Below are positions 31,442-42,537 of a DNA stretch of 64,000 nucleotides, in pieces. The stretch spans positions 42,710,986 through 42,774,985 of the forward strand of contig OZ022345.1 of NCBI GenBank assembly GCA_963989245.1, read 5' to 3'. A program made the translations under genes and the position numbers. Origin of the DNA: Nansenia antarctica. Its lineage: Eukaryota > Chordata > Actinopteri > Argentiniformes > Microstomatidae. Each line of letters opens with the position of its first letter. The first letter of the stretch is position 1. The notes beneath the pieces were generated by a model. That model searched no databases and was not told the DNA's origin. It saw only the letters and a list, made by a program, of their open reading frames with translations.

Positions 31442-34068
31442 ATCGATGCCCTCTCTTTTGCTTCGTACCCCTGTACGCTGGGGGGGGCGGGAGCGCTTTG
31501 CCTGGCAAACACGCTGGCCACCGGGGATCCATATCAACGCCTGCTCGCCGGTTTCCCTGACCTCACTACACCCACGTTCTCAGCTGAGGTGGCTAAGCAC
31601 GGCGTAGAGCACCATATTACCACCGTGGGCCCCCCAGTCTATGCCCGGGCCCGACGCCTCGACGCAGCCAAGCTTGCAATCGCCAGAGGGGAGTTTTCGA
31701 CCATGGAGCGACTCGGCATCATGCGCCGCTCAAAGAGCCCGTGGGCTTCCCCCCTACATATGGTGACTAAGGCTGACGGGGGTTGGCGCCCCTGCGGCGA
31801 TTTCCGTCGCCTGAATAACGCCACAACCCCCGACCGGTACCCCGTTCCACACATACAGGATTTCTCTGCCCACCTGGCGGGGGCCGTCATTTTTTCCAAG
31901 GTGGACCTGGTGCGCGGGTACCACCAGATGCCGGTCCATCCGCAGGATGTGCCAAAGACGGCTGTCATCACACCCTTTGGACTTTTTGAGTTTCTGCGAA
32001 TGCCTTTTGGCCTCAAAGGGGCGGCGCAGACGTTTCAGCGCCTGATGGACTCTGTGCTCCGAGACATGCCATTCATGTTTGTTTACCTGGATGACATTCT
32101 GGTGGCCAGCGCGTCCATGGAGGAGCACATGACACACCTCCGGCAGTTGTTTGAGCGGCTCAGGGCCCACGGCCTCATTGTAAACCCAGCCAAGTGCCAG
32201 TTCAGGCAGTCATCCATCACCTTCCTCGGACACCATGTCGCTCCGCAGGGAGCCGCCCCTCTTCCCGCCAGAGTGGAGGCCATCACCAGTTTCCCCCGTC
32301 CCCGCACGATACAGTCTCTACAAGAGTTCCTGGGCATGGTGAATTTTTACAACCGTTTTATTTCCCATGCCGCCCACCTCATGCGTCCCTTGTACGAGAC
32401 CCTGCGGGGAAAAGGGCCTAAGGACGTGTTGGACTGGTCCCCGGAGATGGACAAGGCTTTCGGGGCTGCTAAGAACGCGCTGGCTAACGCTGCTCTACTG
32501 GCGCACCCGTCTCCCACGGCCCCGGTCGCCCTCACGACGGACGCCTCTGACTATGCAGTGGGGGCGGTGTGCGAGCAGTGGGTGAACGGGGCTTGGCAGC
32601 CGCTGGCCTTCTTCAGCAAACAGCTCCGCGACAACGAGCGCAAGTACAGCACCTTTGACAGGGAACTGCTGGGTCTTTTCCTTGCCACCAGACACTTTAG
32701 ATTCCTGTTAGAGGGCCGCCAGTTCACCGCCTTCGTGGACCACAAGCCACTGACATTCTCCATGGCCAAGACCTCGGAGCCATGGTCTGGGCGTCAGCAG
32801 CGTCAGCTCTCGGCGATCTCAGAGTTCACCATGGACACCACGGCTACGCGGCCAAAGCCACTCTCCTCTGCGACGTCTCCACCGGCCAACCACGTCCTAT
32901 GGTGCCGGCTGCCTGGCGGCGCAGGGTTTGACACCATCCACGGCCTTTCCCACCCGGGGGTGAAAGCCTTGGCTAAATTGGTGGGGATTAAGTTTGTTTG
33001 GCCTGGCCTCCGGAGGGACGCTAGAACCTGGGCTGGCTCGTGTGTGGCATGTCAGCGCGCTAAGGTGCACCGCCATACCAAAGCCCCTTTGGCACCGTTT
33101 GTGGTGCCAGAGAGGCGTTTTGACCACGTGCATGTGGAACTGGTAGGCCCCCTGCCCCCGTCTCACGGATATACCTACCTCCTCACCATGGTGGACCGGA
33201 CCACCAGGTGGCCAGAAGCTGTTCCCCTGGCCTCTACTACGGCAGCGGAGGTGGCCCGGGCGTTCATTGGGTGCTGGGTGGCCCGCTTTGGCACACCAGG
33301 TGACATCACGAGCGACAGGGGCCCCCAGTTCACCTCGGAGCTCTGGACTACGGTTGCTGAGCACCTGGGGGTGAAGATCCACCGCACTACGGCGTACCAC
33401 CCGCAGGGCAATGGACTTTGTGAGTGGTTCCATCGGGACATGAAGGCCGCTCTTCGGGCCAGCCTGATGGACAGTGGCTGGGTGGACCGCCTCCCGTGGG
33501 TCATGCTCGGTCTTCGCTCTGCCCCCAAAGAGGATCTCCAGGCCTCGTCTGCCGAGCTGGTGTATGGCCAGCCACTGCGGGTTCCTGGGGAGTTTCTTCC
33601 AGATGCTGCAGCTGGTCGGCCGCCTCTCATAGAACTGTGTTCCGGGGCATTGTGAATGACCTCGTCCCCATTCCGACATCACGTCACTGCCTCCCCCAGT
33701 CCTACGTCCCCAGGGACCTGCCATTGGCTAAGTACGTTTTCATCCGACACGACAGCCATCGGGCTCCGCTGCGGCCCCCCTACGACGGGCCCTTCCGTGT
33801 CCTGGAGGCGGGCGCTAAGCACTTTGTGGTGGACATGGGGGGCAGGTCAGAGCGGGTCGCTATAGACCGTCTCAAGCCTGCTCACTTGAATATTGACGAG
33901 CCAGTTCAGTTGGCCCTACCCCCGCGGCGGGGGCGGCCCCCTGCCCCAACCTCTGTCCCTGCCCCAGTCCCTTCCATGGCCCGGGCTCCAGTTCCAGTTC
34001 TCACCCTTAATCCCCCTCCTGCAAAGCGCAGCTGTTTCGGCCGCTTGATCCGCCCCCCGCCACGTTAA
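31394..34068 (+). pseudogene. Gypsy pol: reverse transcriptase, RNase H, integrase
   Basis: It resumes with the 48 protease bases also present at 9765. The frame then shows RT (PWASPLHMV, FSKVDLVRGYHQ, YLDD at 32,083-32,094) and RNase H (TTDASDYAVG, YSTFDRELL, VDHKPL). Near 32,845 a deletion removes the end of RNase H and the linker. Integrase follows with its HLxHPG-like HGLSHPG and CVACQ zinc motif, then the core (DHVHVELVG, SDRGPQFTS, and a glutamate-containing GNGLCEWFH). A one- or two-base loss near 33,638 shifts the last part to 33,656-34,068, which has an SH3-like fold segment and a proline-rich end. The element is dead. Confidence 0.9.
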
Positions 34069-34152
34069 CTGTAGTACTGTTCATAGATTGCCTGTTCAGT
34101 TGGACTTTTAATGGTTATCTTGGTTTTTTGTACCTTCTGGGTTGGTGAATTC

Positions 34153-34169
34153 TGGGGGGGCCTGTGTGG
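34153..34169 (+). other. Gypsy polypurine tract and presumed start of 3' LTR
   Basis: CTGGGGGGGCC is followed by TGTGTGG, the usual purine tract and TG start of an LTR. After the hAT insertion the LTR appears to continue at 35,291 with TGATTCACATTAGAG. No matching 5' LTR was found in the window, so the LTR end is not defined. Confidence 0.5.
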
Positions 34170-35282
34170 CAGGCACGTGCCGTGAGCTTTTAGATTGGGT
34201 AAGCATAAGATATAGAAATACACGTAATTACACATACACGCTATCAGTGAACGCAGTTTCAAGGAAATGCAATTTTGATGCCCTAGAACCCGCTAATAAA
34301 CTGTAGTGTCACTTTGTGATCAGATTACCAAAAACAAAAAAAACAGTTGCCAGTTTCGACTATATCAGGGGTGCTCATTGTTCAAAGATCTTTTCAAGTA
34401 GCCAACCTACTGAAATCTACAAGTCCAGTTTCAACATCGCACACGCACACACGCACAACACAGACACACACCGTTTCCATCCTCCATAGTAAACACAACA
34501 CACTTTCTTTTCACACTTTGTCACACAGGCACTTGACATCACATCACAGACCCTCCCTCTCAAAGTACTCAAACCATATAAACAAGCACAGATCGCCACC
34601 AGCCTCGCGAATCATATACATCATATAAACCGCTCATACCAGGCTTGCTGTAGCCGCTGGCGACTCTCCCATTCTGGGTCAGTGTGAACAACGGTGAGCG
34701 AGCGGCCAGGCGCCCTTTAGCCAGTAGTTGTGTTTTTCCAGTCCAGTCCAGTCTACGAAATCCCTTTAGGTCGCTGACAGTAATGTCCATATTCACAAAA
34801 TCAAGCAAGTTATCCTTATTGATTATTATTATTTAGATCGTTTGAGCTAGCTGGCATAAGCTATTCTGCCGGGCGAGAGGTGAAATGTTAAGTGAACTTG
34901 AAAGTGATGCGAGCCAATCAGTAGCTCTTATCGGAATGAAAGACCTACTCTGATTGGCTGTAAGCATGCTTACCCTGGTCACATTAAACTGCGGGTTGAG
35001 GCATCGGAAAAAAATAAAAAAGACATTTTCACGCATTCGAATGTACCGAGGGAAAGCAGAGAGCGGAGTGCTTATATGCAAAGCAGAGTAGGGAGTGCTT
35101 TACTCCTACAGGTGGCGCTAAAAATGCAACGTCAAAATGAATGACTCCTGCTGCCCTGGGACCTAAAATACGACTCTTTTAATGAAAACAAACAAACGGT
35201 TACATGCACTTTTATTTTAATATTTTCCTTTTTTCGTTGGGTAAGCACTGCTTACCCTGCTTATATGGACGGCACGTCCCTG
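34170..35282. mobile_element. hAT-like non-autonomous element in the Gypsy LTR
   Basis: 1113 bp; ends CAGGCACGTGCCGT and ACGGCACGTCCCTG; 8-bp target duplication CTGTGTGG at 34,162-34,169 and 35,283-35,290. No coding region. A GATTGGGTAAGCA / GGGTAAGCACTGC motif lies inside both ends. Confidence 0.85.
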
Positions 35283-35290
35283 CTGTGTGG

Positions 35291-37091
35291 TGATTCACAT
35301 TAGAGACATTCACCAAGAAAGTGAGATCATAATGAAACTCAGAAGCAGGTGGTATCCTATCCGTTATCATGGGCGCAAATGCAAAAAAAAAACAGTTGTA
35401 TCCACAACCGGAATATAAATGTTATTGTTGTTGTCACTGAGTGTATGTTAGCATGTAGCAGAAAGTGAGAGAAGTAAACAACCTCGACTCAAACCTACGT
35501 CTGTCGTCTCCTTGTTGCAACTCCCACAACATTACCATTATGTTGTTTGACCTTTCTGGTGCTATTGCATGGTTAAATTAGTTAATGGTACATTTCAAAT
35601 CACTATTCTCTCAGTTTTGCACTCATGTTCTCTTCTACTGTGATTCTATCCATTCCAGACTACCAGGACCCAGTGGCGTGTCTAGGAGGTGGCCTAGGGT
35701 GGCACGTGAGCAGTGGTGTCTTCCACATTAGTTTGACAGTTCCATTTATAGTTGTAAAATAGTTTGCCATGGAAAGTGAAAGTGCTATCTGGGGCTCGAG
35801 GCGAGCTCTTGTTCTGAGAAGTCTGTTACTCTAGACGATGAAGATTTCCAAAAGCATAAGTGCCTAATTGTCAATATGTTGTATTTTAACCCAATGTTAA
35901 TAAAGCTGCTGGAACCTCAATTTGCTGTCCCAATTCTGGGGTTTGTCATAACATTAATATTTAACACCTATGCTCTGTGCTGCAGTCCTGGAATTGGAAT
36001 AGTTCAATCTAATCAGACTAGTGGAGAAGAGCTTATGGGGTGCCCTGGTGGCTATTATTATTAATAAGATAATACAATGAAATATATGCAGTGGGTGTAT
36101 AAAGTTGTTTTAAATTATTAATACAAATACAATACAATATACAGAATTTTTACAACATCATTAGTCTTATGTTAGGCTTAAACATTATGTTAGGCTTAAA
36201 GTATGAGTAGTAGTGGAGATAAAAAAATGGGCATAAAAAGCACAATAGTGTGTACAAATTCACCAGAATGCAGGAAATTAAGTGTTAAATCCTCTTTTTT
36301 TCTGGGGGAGGACCCCCAGACCCCCGCTTGGACTTTGTTTCCACATGCATCGTTGCTCTGTAGCATTGCCTATTCATGTAAAATTATAAACCTGTCATAC
36401 CTGCATTGGCTCTGAAAACTAGCATTTTTTTTCTGTATGAGTATGTAACTGGCAATACTGTTTTTATAAAATAAAGATCTTTTCTCAGACCAGATTGTTG
36501 ATGGTTGGCTCGTCAACCTGAACAGTTCTAAGAATTACTTTTAATACCACTTACAGTACACTGACACTAATGTTGAGAGGCACATTCCAGTTGTTACACT
36601 TGAGTATTCTTGCTTGAATGTGTATACATTGGTCAAAATAAGGTCAACATAAATGAAACAGCAATTGTCCCCGTTTCTGTATTTCATCATGATAAAATGT
36701 ATACATTTTTCCTAAAAAGTTGGAAATGTCCCCAGATTGCATCTGAGAAATCTGGTCACCTTACCTTAGGTGAATACAAGATAATTAAATAACATGCATA
36801 CAGGCCTACTTGGGGATGATAGTCAATTGTCTACAGTGGGCCTGTTCATGTTCTTCACTGTATGGATGGACTTATCGGGAACGTTACCCTTATGAAGACG
36901 TACATTACTGTGAAGTCAATGCGGACGGTGGTCAACCTCGCGCTATACGTGCAATGAATATGAATGTAAAAAGTAAATATATTTGCATGAATATCAATAT
37001 GATATGAACAGTAAATATATATGTATATAGTGTGATGCGTACAGGACATGGACGAATACGATATGTGCAGTGTGCACGTATCCTTTGTGTG
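35291..37091. other. non-coding stretch
   Basis: It probably starts with the rest of the Gypsy LTR (to somewhere near 35,530). Further on, CTGGGGGAGGACCCCCAGACC (36,303-36,323) is a short palindrome often seen in fish repeats. No coding region was supported. Confidence 0.4.
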
Positions 37092-37096
37092 CACTC

Positions 37097-37386
37097 TGTT
37101 AAGTTAATCTATACTTGTGCAGCTAACGTTGCATTCGGAGGAAACACGATGAAGATCACCTTTAGCCAAGCCTGGCATATTTATTGGCGGGCTGTACACA
37201 CATCAGTCTCACGGTGACAGTCTTGAACTAACAAAGTTCCCCACAGGTGATCAACACACACATCAACGTGATGACGCAGGCATGCGTCCTATACCCTGCG
37301 CCTTAGCGCCTCCTGTGGCACAATCCCAACATTACACATTACACATTATATATCAACTGAGGACATATATCACACAACTCTTAACA
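37097..37386 (-). repeat. Copia 3' LTR
   Basis: 290 bp, TG...CA on both strands (TGTTAAG...CTTAACA). On the minus strand it holds a TATA-like GATATATAAT (about 37,345-37,354) and an AATAAA (37,180-37,185). Confidence 0.95.
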
Positions 37387-37396
37387 CCCCCACTTG
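37387..37396 (-). other. Copia polypurine tract
   Basis: On the minus strand AAGTGGGGG lies immediately before the 3' LTR; expected primer for plus-strand DNA synthesis. Confidence 0.75.
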
Positions 37397-37469
37397 TACT
37401 CAGGTTGTTGCAATCTGAACGAAAAGAACAAAAAATACAGAATGAAAGTGGACCCCTGTCTTACACATT

Positions 37470-40400
37470 TCAAACTCCAAAAATAATAGCTGCAAACTTC
37501 TTCAGTTTCAACTTAGTTACAGGTTTTGTCATTATATCAGCAACCATGTCATCTGTAGGACAATACATCAAAATAACTCTCCCCTCACTCACAGTAGATC
37601 TGATAAAGTGGTACTTTATGTCCACATGCTTACTCCTCTGTCTGTTTACAGGGTTTTTGGCAAGAGCAATTGTTCCCTGATTGTCCTCATACACTATTGT
37701 TTGTGTGTACATGTAGTTATCTATACCTCCTAGTAACTGCTCTAGGTATAGACACTCCTGTATGGTTGAAGCCAGTGCCATATATTCCGCCTCACAGGTG
37801 GAAAGTGCAACCGTAGGTTGTTTTCTAGTTTTCCATGAAACTAGAGAGCTGTTCTTACTAAGCCTCACACAGTACCCTGTGGTACTGCGCCTGTCTCTGA
37901 CATCAGACGCCCAGTCAGCATCACTGTAGGCCTGTATACCTAGCTTCTCACTGTCGTTTTTGAAACTTAACCCTTTCTTAGAAGTGCCCTTGAGATACCT
38001 CAATGTGTGTTTCACAGTGACCCACTGCTCCTCTGTAGGCTCAGCAAAGTACTGTGATAGCCTGCTTACCACAAAACTTAAATCTGGTCTGGTACAAGTA
38101 GTTAGGTATATAAGGCTTCCTACAGCCTCCCTGTACATCCTGACATCATTCATCTTTACTGCATCCTCAGTATATTCCAGTTTCTGATCACAAGGCGTTT
38201 CTCTAATTCTACAATTTTGCATATTAAAACGCTGTAATATCTTGTTAGTGTACCTTTCCTGTGACATCTTTACACATCCATCGGATTGGCTGAAATCGAT
38301 ACCCAGAAAATGTTTGAGACTGCCGAGATCTTTCATCTTAAACTTTCCTGCGAGCATCTCTTTCACCTCTCTCAAAACCTTCTCATTGCTGGCTGCAATG
38401 ATCAAGTCATCGACCCATATGATTATGATCACCTTCTCGTCTTTTGACTCTTTGGCATAAACACAGTGGTCGGCTGGGTTTTGTGTGAACCCGTTTTCAG
38501 TTAAACAATCATGCAAGACTCTATTCCAATTTCGCCCCGATTGTTTAAGACCATAAAGTGATTTTTCTAGCTTATACACTAGATCATCCTCCTTCTCTTC
38601 ATAACCCTCTGGTGGATTGATGTATATGTCATAATCTATGGGAGCGTGCAAATACGCTGTTTTCACGTCCATCTGGTGTAGGAGTAGGTTCTCCTGTGCT
38701 GCTTTTTGTAACACCACCCTTACACTCGTCAGGTTTGCTGTGGGTGAAAACGTCTCCCCATAGTCTATCCCCATTACCTGGCTGTAACCCTTGGCCACAA
38801 ACCGTGCTTTGTACTTGTCTCTTCCATTTATATCACTCTTGATAGAGTAAACCCATCTACCCCCCACTGTTTTCTTGCCTATTGGCAGGGTTGTCAGGGT
38901 AAATGTCTTGTTCTCTTCTAACGACTGGACCTCCTCATCCATGGCTTTTACCCACTCTTTTGAGTTATCTGACCTCATAGCCTCTCCAAAAGTCTGTGGA
39001 ACACCACATACCGCCCTGTAGCAGTAGTCTATTGTGGTATGAACCCCATCACTATCACTGTCTTCATCTACAAAATCCTCTAAGTGACTCGGTTTCTTCC
39101 TTTCTCTGGTTGGATACCTCCTACTCTCAGGTTCATCACCTGTCACACTCTGTTGTGTTTGGTTATGGTCATTAGGCCTCACCACTGCACCTGGATTACC
39201 ACTATGTGTACTTCTACTCTGTTCACTTGGCTCTTCAGCATTTTCTGTTCTCCTATTGGCCTCCTGTGTGGTCTCGCTAGTCCTTGGTTGTCCCATACTG
39301 TTATAGTCATCATTTGAGTTTGTCTCACATGTCTGTGTCTGTTTTTCTACAGCTGCCCTGCTCACAAACTTCACTAGCCTGTGTTTCTGTACTTTGTTTG
39401 TATCTGAATGATATACCAAATATGCCGGGCTGTTCTTGTCATATCCCACAAAACACCCCTGGTCACACCTGGTATCTAGTTTTCCCTTGTCCTGTTTGTA
39501 CGTGTAGCATACAGACCCAAACTTCTGCATTTTAGATACATTTGCTTTCTTGCCTGTCAGCAGCTGGTAAGGAGTTTGCCCTGTACGTCTGTTAAAGCAT
39601 CTGTTACGTACCATCGCTGCTGTTTGTACTGCGTAGTGCCATAGTTGTTTTGGTAGCTTGCTTTCAATTATCATGCACCTACCCATCTCAAAAAGAGTAC
39701 GCCAACCCCTCTCTGCAGTCCCGTTCTGGTGTGGGGAATACGGAGCTGACGTTTCATGTCTAATTTTGTTTTTCCTTAGCAGTATTTGAAAATCATTGCA
39801 TGTATACTCAGTTCCATTATCGGATCTGATGGATTTTACTTTCCCGTACGGGGATACATCTGCTAGGAACTTTTCCGTAGCTTGTACTGTGTCGCTTTTC
39901 TTTTTCAGAAAATATACAAACACTGCGCTCGAGTAATCGTCTGTGAACGACTGCACATATTTGTAGCCATCTATTGAGTCTGTGGCTATAGGACCTGCAA
40001 GGTCTGTGTGTACCATCTGTAAGGGAGCCTCCGCTCTAGTATCAGGGTCTCTATTTCTGGTTTGTGCAAACTTCCCCTGAATACACACCTCACACTCTTG
40101 CTCGGGTCTACCTGTTTTGCCCTTGATCTGCATACCCTCAACCACATTCTGCAACTTTAGAACATCGTCATAATTACAGTGGCCTAATATCTCATGCCAT
40201 GTCTGTATGTCGTGACATGCATTACACTTATCATTAGATTCACCTTCAGTATGCAAATAATACAACTTGCCATATACATGAATGTCAAATCTGTTACCAT
40301 CTCTGGTTATCAGTGCATCTTTCTCTTCTTTGAAAACGACCGTGGCCCCGCTGTTAGTCGCCGCCTTCACCGAGAAGATGTTCTGGGGGTATGACGGTAT

Positions 40401-41525
40401 GAACAAAGCGTCTCTCAGCGTCGCCTTGTGCCGTCGTCCACTGCTGTCGATCAGAGAAACCTCAGCATCTCCCCTTCTCTGAGCGACCCCGCTGCACCGG
40501 GTGCCGTCTGCCAACTCGACACTGTGCTTTTCTGGTCTGAAAGTGCTGTCAAAGTCTTTAAACTTGGTCACGTCGGTGATGATATGAGATGTGGCCCCCG
40601 TGTCCACCATCAATCCTTTCTCCTGGACGCCGCTCGCCGACTGCTGCTGGGTACCGGTCTCTCCGTCTCTCATCTTGAACGCGTAGTCAGCGTCGCCATC
40701 TGCTGAGACTTTACACGCGCCATCCTTTCTTTCCTTACGCCTACACGTGGAGTCTTTGTGTGTGTCACTTCTGCAACGACTACACCATGTCTTCTGTCGA
40801 CATTCTTTCGCTCGGTGGCCTTTGGTGCCACACTTGAAGCAGACCACCTCTGTATCTTCTTTGTACCGGTCGCGGGCGTTTGTCTTGGCGGGTCGCCGTC
40901 CGGTTCTCCCTTGGGTCTTCATCACACTGTCGCTCGACTCAGCTGCGTTTATCTTTTTTGTTTCTTCAAAACTTCTTAGCTTAGTCTTGAATTCTGCGAA
41001 TGTGATGTTACCATCTGTATGTGCCACGTGTATTGCGAATGGCTTAAAACTCCCAGGCAGTCCTTTTAAGACCATAGCCACTAGTAGGCCGTCTCCCAAC
41101 GTCTCACCTGCATTCCGCAGTGCTGTGATGGCTGTTTCTGCTCTGATGATGTAGTCCATGATGCTTTCGTTGTCCGCTTTCTGAAGCGATGTAAGCATGG
41201 TGTACAGGTTAATTATCCGGGGTTTTCCCTTCCCGGCATAATACTCTCTCAATATTTTCAGAGCCTTTCTTCCGTTGTTGGCCGCATCCCTCATAATTAA
41301 TGATAGGCTTTTGTCATCCAACAGTAGAATCATCTCTGCGTATGCGTCGGCATTTTTCTTTTCGTCTGCCGCCATTTCGGCTTCAGTCCTCGGTTCCCCC
41401 AGGACCGTGTTCTTTAGCCCCAATAAATGAAATTGTCCCAGCATTTTGGTCTCCCAAAGTTCATATTTTGTCTCATCTCCGTCGAATGCCAGTCGAGAGA
41501 ACCTGCTTGTTCCTCGTTGATCCAT
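37470..41525 (-). CDS. Copia Gag-Pol polyprotein
   Basis: One 1351-codon frame in the canonical Copia order. Gag comes first (residues 1-270) with a CCHC zinc knuckle (CFKCGTKGHRAKEC, about 233-246). Protease follows with MVDTGATSH (about 308-316). Integrase has its HHCC zinc motif (H...H, then CEVC), the core (HTDLAG, a DNGTEY block, and an HQNGTAER block with the glutamate). RT has FVAKGY, MDVKTAYLHA and catalytic WVDDLIIA. RNase H has YSDADWA, STCEAEYMA and EDNQG. No stop or shift is present, and all catalytic residues I can check are intact. Gag and Pol share one frame, so their ratio must be set by another route than frameshifting. The ATG at 41,525 is the first in the leader after the primer site. 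Confidence 0.95.
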   Translation of the reverse strand: MDQRGTSRFSRLAFDGDETKYELWETKMLGQFHLLGLKNTVLGEPRTEAEMAADEKKNADAYAEMILLLDDKSLSLIMRDAANNGRKALKILREYYAGKGKPRIINLYTMLTSLQKADNESIMDYIIRAETAITALRNAGETLGDGLLVAMVLKGLPGSFKPFAIHVAHTDGNITFAEFKTKLRSFEETKKINAAESSDSVMKTQGRTGRRPAKTNARDRYKEDTEVVCFKCGTKGHRAKECRQKTWCSRCRSDTHKDSTCRRKERKDGACKVSADGDADYAFKMRDGETGTQQQSASGVQEKGLMVDTGATSHIITDVTKFKDFDSTFRPEKHSVELADGTRCSGVAQRRGDAEVSLIDSSGRRHKATLRDALFIPSYPQNIFSVKAATNSGATVVFKEEKDALITRDGNRFDIHVYGKLYYLHTEGESNDKCNACHDIQTWHEILGHCNYDDVLKLQNVVEGMQIKGKTGRPEQECEVCIQGKFAQTRNRDPDTRAEAPLQMVHTDLAGPIATDSIDGYKYVQSFTDDYSSAVFVYFLKKKSDTVQATEKFLADVSPYGKVKSIRSDNGTEYTCNDFQILLRKNKIRHETSAPYSPHQNGTAERGWRTLFEMGRCMIIESKLPKQLWHYAVQTAAMVRNRCFNRRTGQTPYQLLTGKKANVSKMQKFGSVCYTYKQDKGKLDTRCDQGCFVGYDKNSPAYLVYHSDTNKVQKHRLVKFVSRAAVEKQTQTCETNSNDDYNSMGQPRTSETTQEANRRTENAEEPSEQSRSTHSGNPGAVVRPNDHNQTQQSVTGDEPESRRYPTRERKKPSHLEDFVDEDSDSDGVHTTIDYCYRAVCGVPQTFGEAMRSDNSKEWVKAMDEEVQSLEENKTFTLTTLPIGKKTVGGRWVYSIKSDINGRDKYKARFVAKGYSQVMGIDYGETFSPTANLTSVRVVLQKAAQENLLLHQMDVKTAYLHAPIDYDIYINPPEGYEEKEDDLVYKLEKSLYGLKQSGRNWNRVLHDCLTENGFTQNPADHCVYAKESKDEKVIIIIWVDDLIIAASNEKVLREVKEMLAGKFKMKDLGSLKHFLGIDFSQSDGCVKMSQERYTNKILQRFNMQNCRIRETPCDQKLEYTEDAVKMNDVRMYREAVGSLIYLTTCTRPDLSFVVSRLSQYFAEPTEEQWVTVKHTLRYLKGTSKKGLSFKNDSEKLGIQAYSDADWASDVRDRRSTTGYCVRLSKNSSLVSWKTRKQPTVALSTCEAEYMALASTIQECLYLEQLLGGIDNYMYTQTIVYEDNQGTIALAKNPVNRQRSKHVDIKYHFIRSTVSEGRVILMYCPTDDMVADIMTKPVTKLKLKKFAAIIFGV

Positions 41526-41612
41526 GTTAGCTTTTTCTTGCTATCCCGTCAGCACGCGGTTCGCTGCGACTTTCTGACGATGATGAATCTTCAAACTTCT
41601 CCCCGAATGACT

Positions 41613-41627
41613 CCTGGGCCCATAACC
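41613..41627 (-). other. Copia primer-binding site (initiator tRNA-Met half)
   Basis: The minus strand reads GGTTATGGGCCCAG directly after the 5' LTR. It is complementary to the anticodon stem-loop of eukaryotic initiator tRNA-Met (CTGGGCCCATAACC), not to a tRNA 3' end. Drosophila copia is known to prime from this internal half-tRNA. Confidence 0.85.
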
Positions 41628-41917
41628 TGTTAAGTTAATCTATACTTGTGCAGCTAACGTTGCATTCGGAGGAAACACGATGAAGATCACCTTTAGCCAA
41701 GCCTGGCATATTTATTGGCGGGCTGTACACACATCAGTCTCACGGTGACAGTCTTGAACTAACAAAGTTCCCCACAGGTGATCAACACACACATCAACGT
41801 GATGACGCAGGCATGCGTCCTATACCCTGCGCCTTAGCGCCTCCTGTGGCACAATCCCAACATTACACATTACACATTATATATCAACTGAGGACATATA
41901 TCACACAACTCTTAACA
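41628..41917 (-). repeat. Copia 5' LTR
   Basis: 290 bp, no difference from the 3' LTR by eye. The TATA-like GATATATAAT (41,876-41,885) probably sets the transcription start about 30 bases downstream on the minus strand; AATAAA at 41,711-41,716. Confidence 0.95.
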
Positions 41918-42051
41918 CACTCCTTCATAATAGCCTACGTGAGAGGCAATATTTCTTATGTCGGTGGAAATGGTATCCATTTCAAAGCGTTTCTCCTCTT
42001 TCACCCTTCTGCCAGCGGAGTCGCAGTTGATCATTTCTGTCTGATGATGCA

Positions 42052-42537
42052 TCGGTAACGTTAGCTACCTTAGCTAGCTAACACCTGGTGGTAACGTTAG
42101 CTACCTTAGCTAGCTAGCACCTGGTGGTAACGTTAGCTACCGTAGCTGGCTAGCACCTGGTGGTAACGTTAGCTACCGTAGCTAGCACCTGGTGGTAACG
42201 TTAGTTAGCTACCTTAGTTAGCTAGCACCTGGTGGTAACGTTAGTTAGCTACCTTAGTTAGCTAGCACCTGGTGGTAACGTTAGCTACCGTAGCTAGCTA
42301 GCACCTGGTGGTAACGTTAGCTACCGTAGCTAGCTAGCACCTGGTGGTAACAATAGCTACCGTAGCTGGCTAGCACCTGGTGGTAACGTTAGCTACCGTA
42401 GCTAGCTAGCACCTGGTGGTAACGTTAGCTACCGTAGCTAGCTAGCACCTGGTGGTAACGTTAGCTACCGTAGCTGGCTAGCACCTGGTGGTAACGTTAG
42501 CTACCGTAGCTGGCTAGCACCTGGTGGTAACGTTAGT
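42052..42537. repeat. 36-bp GTTAGCTA-rich minisatellite
   Basis: About 13 copies of GGTAACGTTAGCTACCGTAG followed by CTAGCTAGCACCTGGT, with length variants. Each unit is partly self-complementary (GCTAGC, GGTAGCTACC-like). Confidence 0.95.

Larger units (their letters stand above)
8685..34169 (+). mobile_element. Ty3/Gypsy retrotransposon, split and rearranged
   Basis: One Gypsy element appears in pieces: gag start (8685-8845, plus), gag end (8830-9120, minus), protease (about 9414-9812, plus) and RT, RNase H, integrase (31,394-34,068, plus). Its 3' end has a purine-rich tract (about 34,153-34,160), after which TGTGTGG probably opens the 3' LTR and is cut at 34,170 by a hAT insertion. The 21.6 kb between 9812 and 31,394 is foreign. 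Clade assignment (CsRn1-like is my guess from the pol wording) needs phylogeny. Confidence 0.85.
37092..41922 (-). mobile_element. Ty1/Copia retrotransposon, complete and apparently intact
   Basis: The element spans 37,097-41,917 and is flanked by the 5-bp target duplication CACTC (37,092-37,096 and 41,918-41,922). It has two 290-bp LTRs identical by eye, a primer-binding site next to the 5' LTR, one uninterrupted gag-pol frame and a purine tract before the 3' LTR. These features imply very recent insertion and possible activity. Copia elements are sparse in vertebrates and known mainly from fishes (for example the GalEa group). Whether this one belongs to that group needs a tree. Confidence 0.95.

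Noticed and set aside
32897..33724. 275-codon frame on the minus strand
   Set aside because: It is exactly antisense to Gypsy integrase, which is clearly coding on the plus strand.
40747..41154. Plus-strand frames of up to 135 codons inside the Copia region
   Set aside because: Antisense shadows of the intact gag-pol frame.
41610..41630. Sequence matching initiator tRNA-Met
   Set aside because: Only the anticodon arm matches; it is the primer-binding site of the Copia element, not a tRNA gene.
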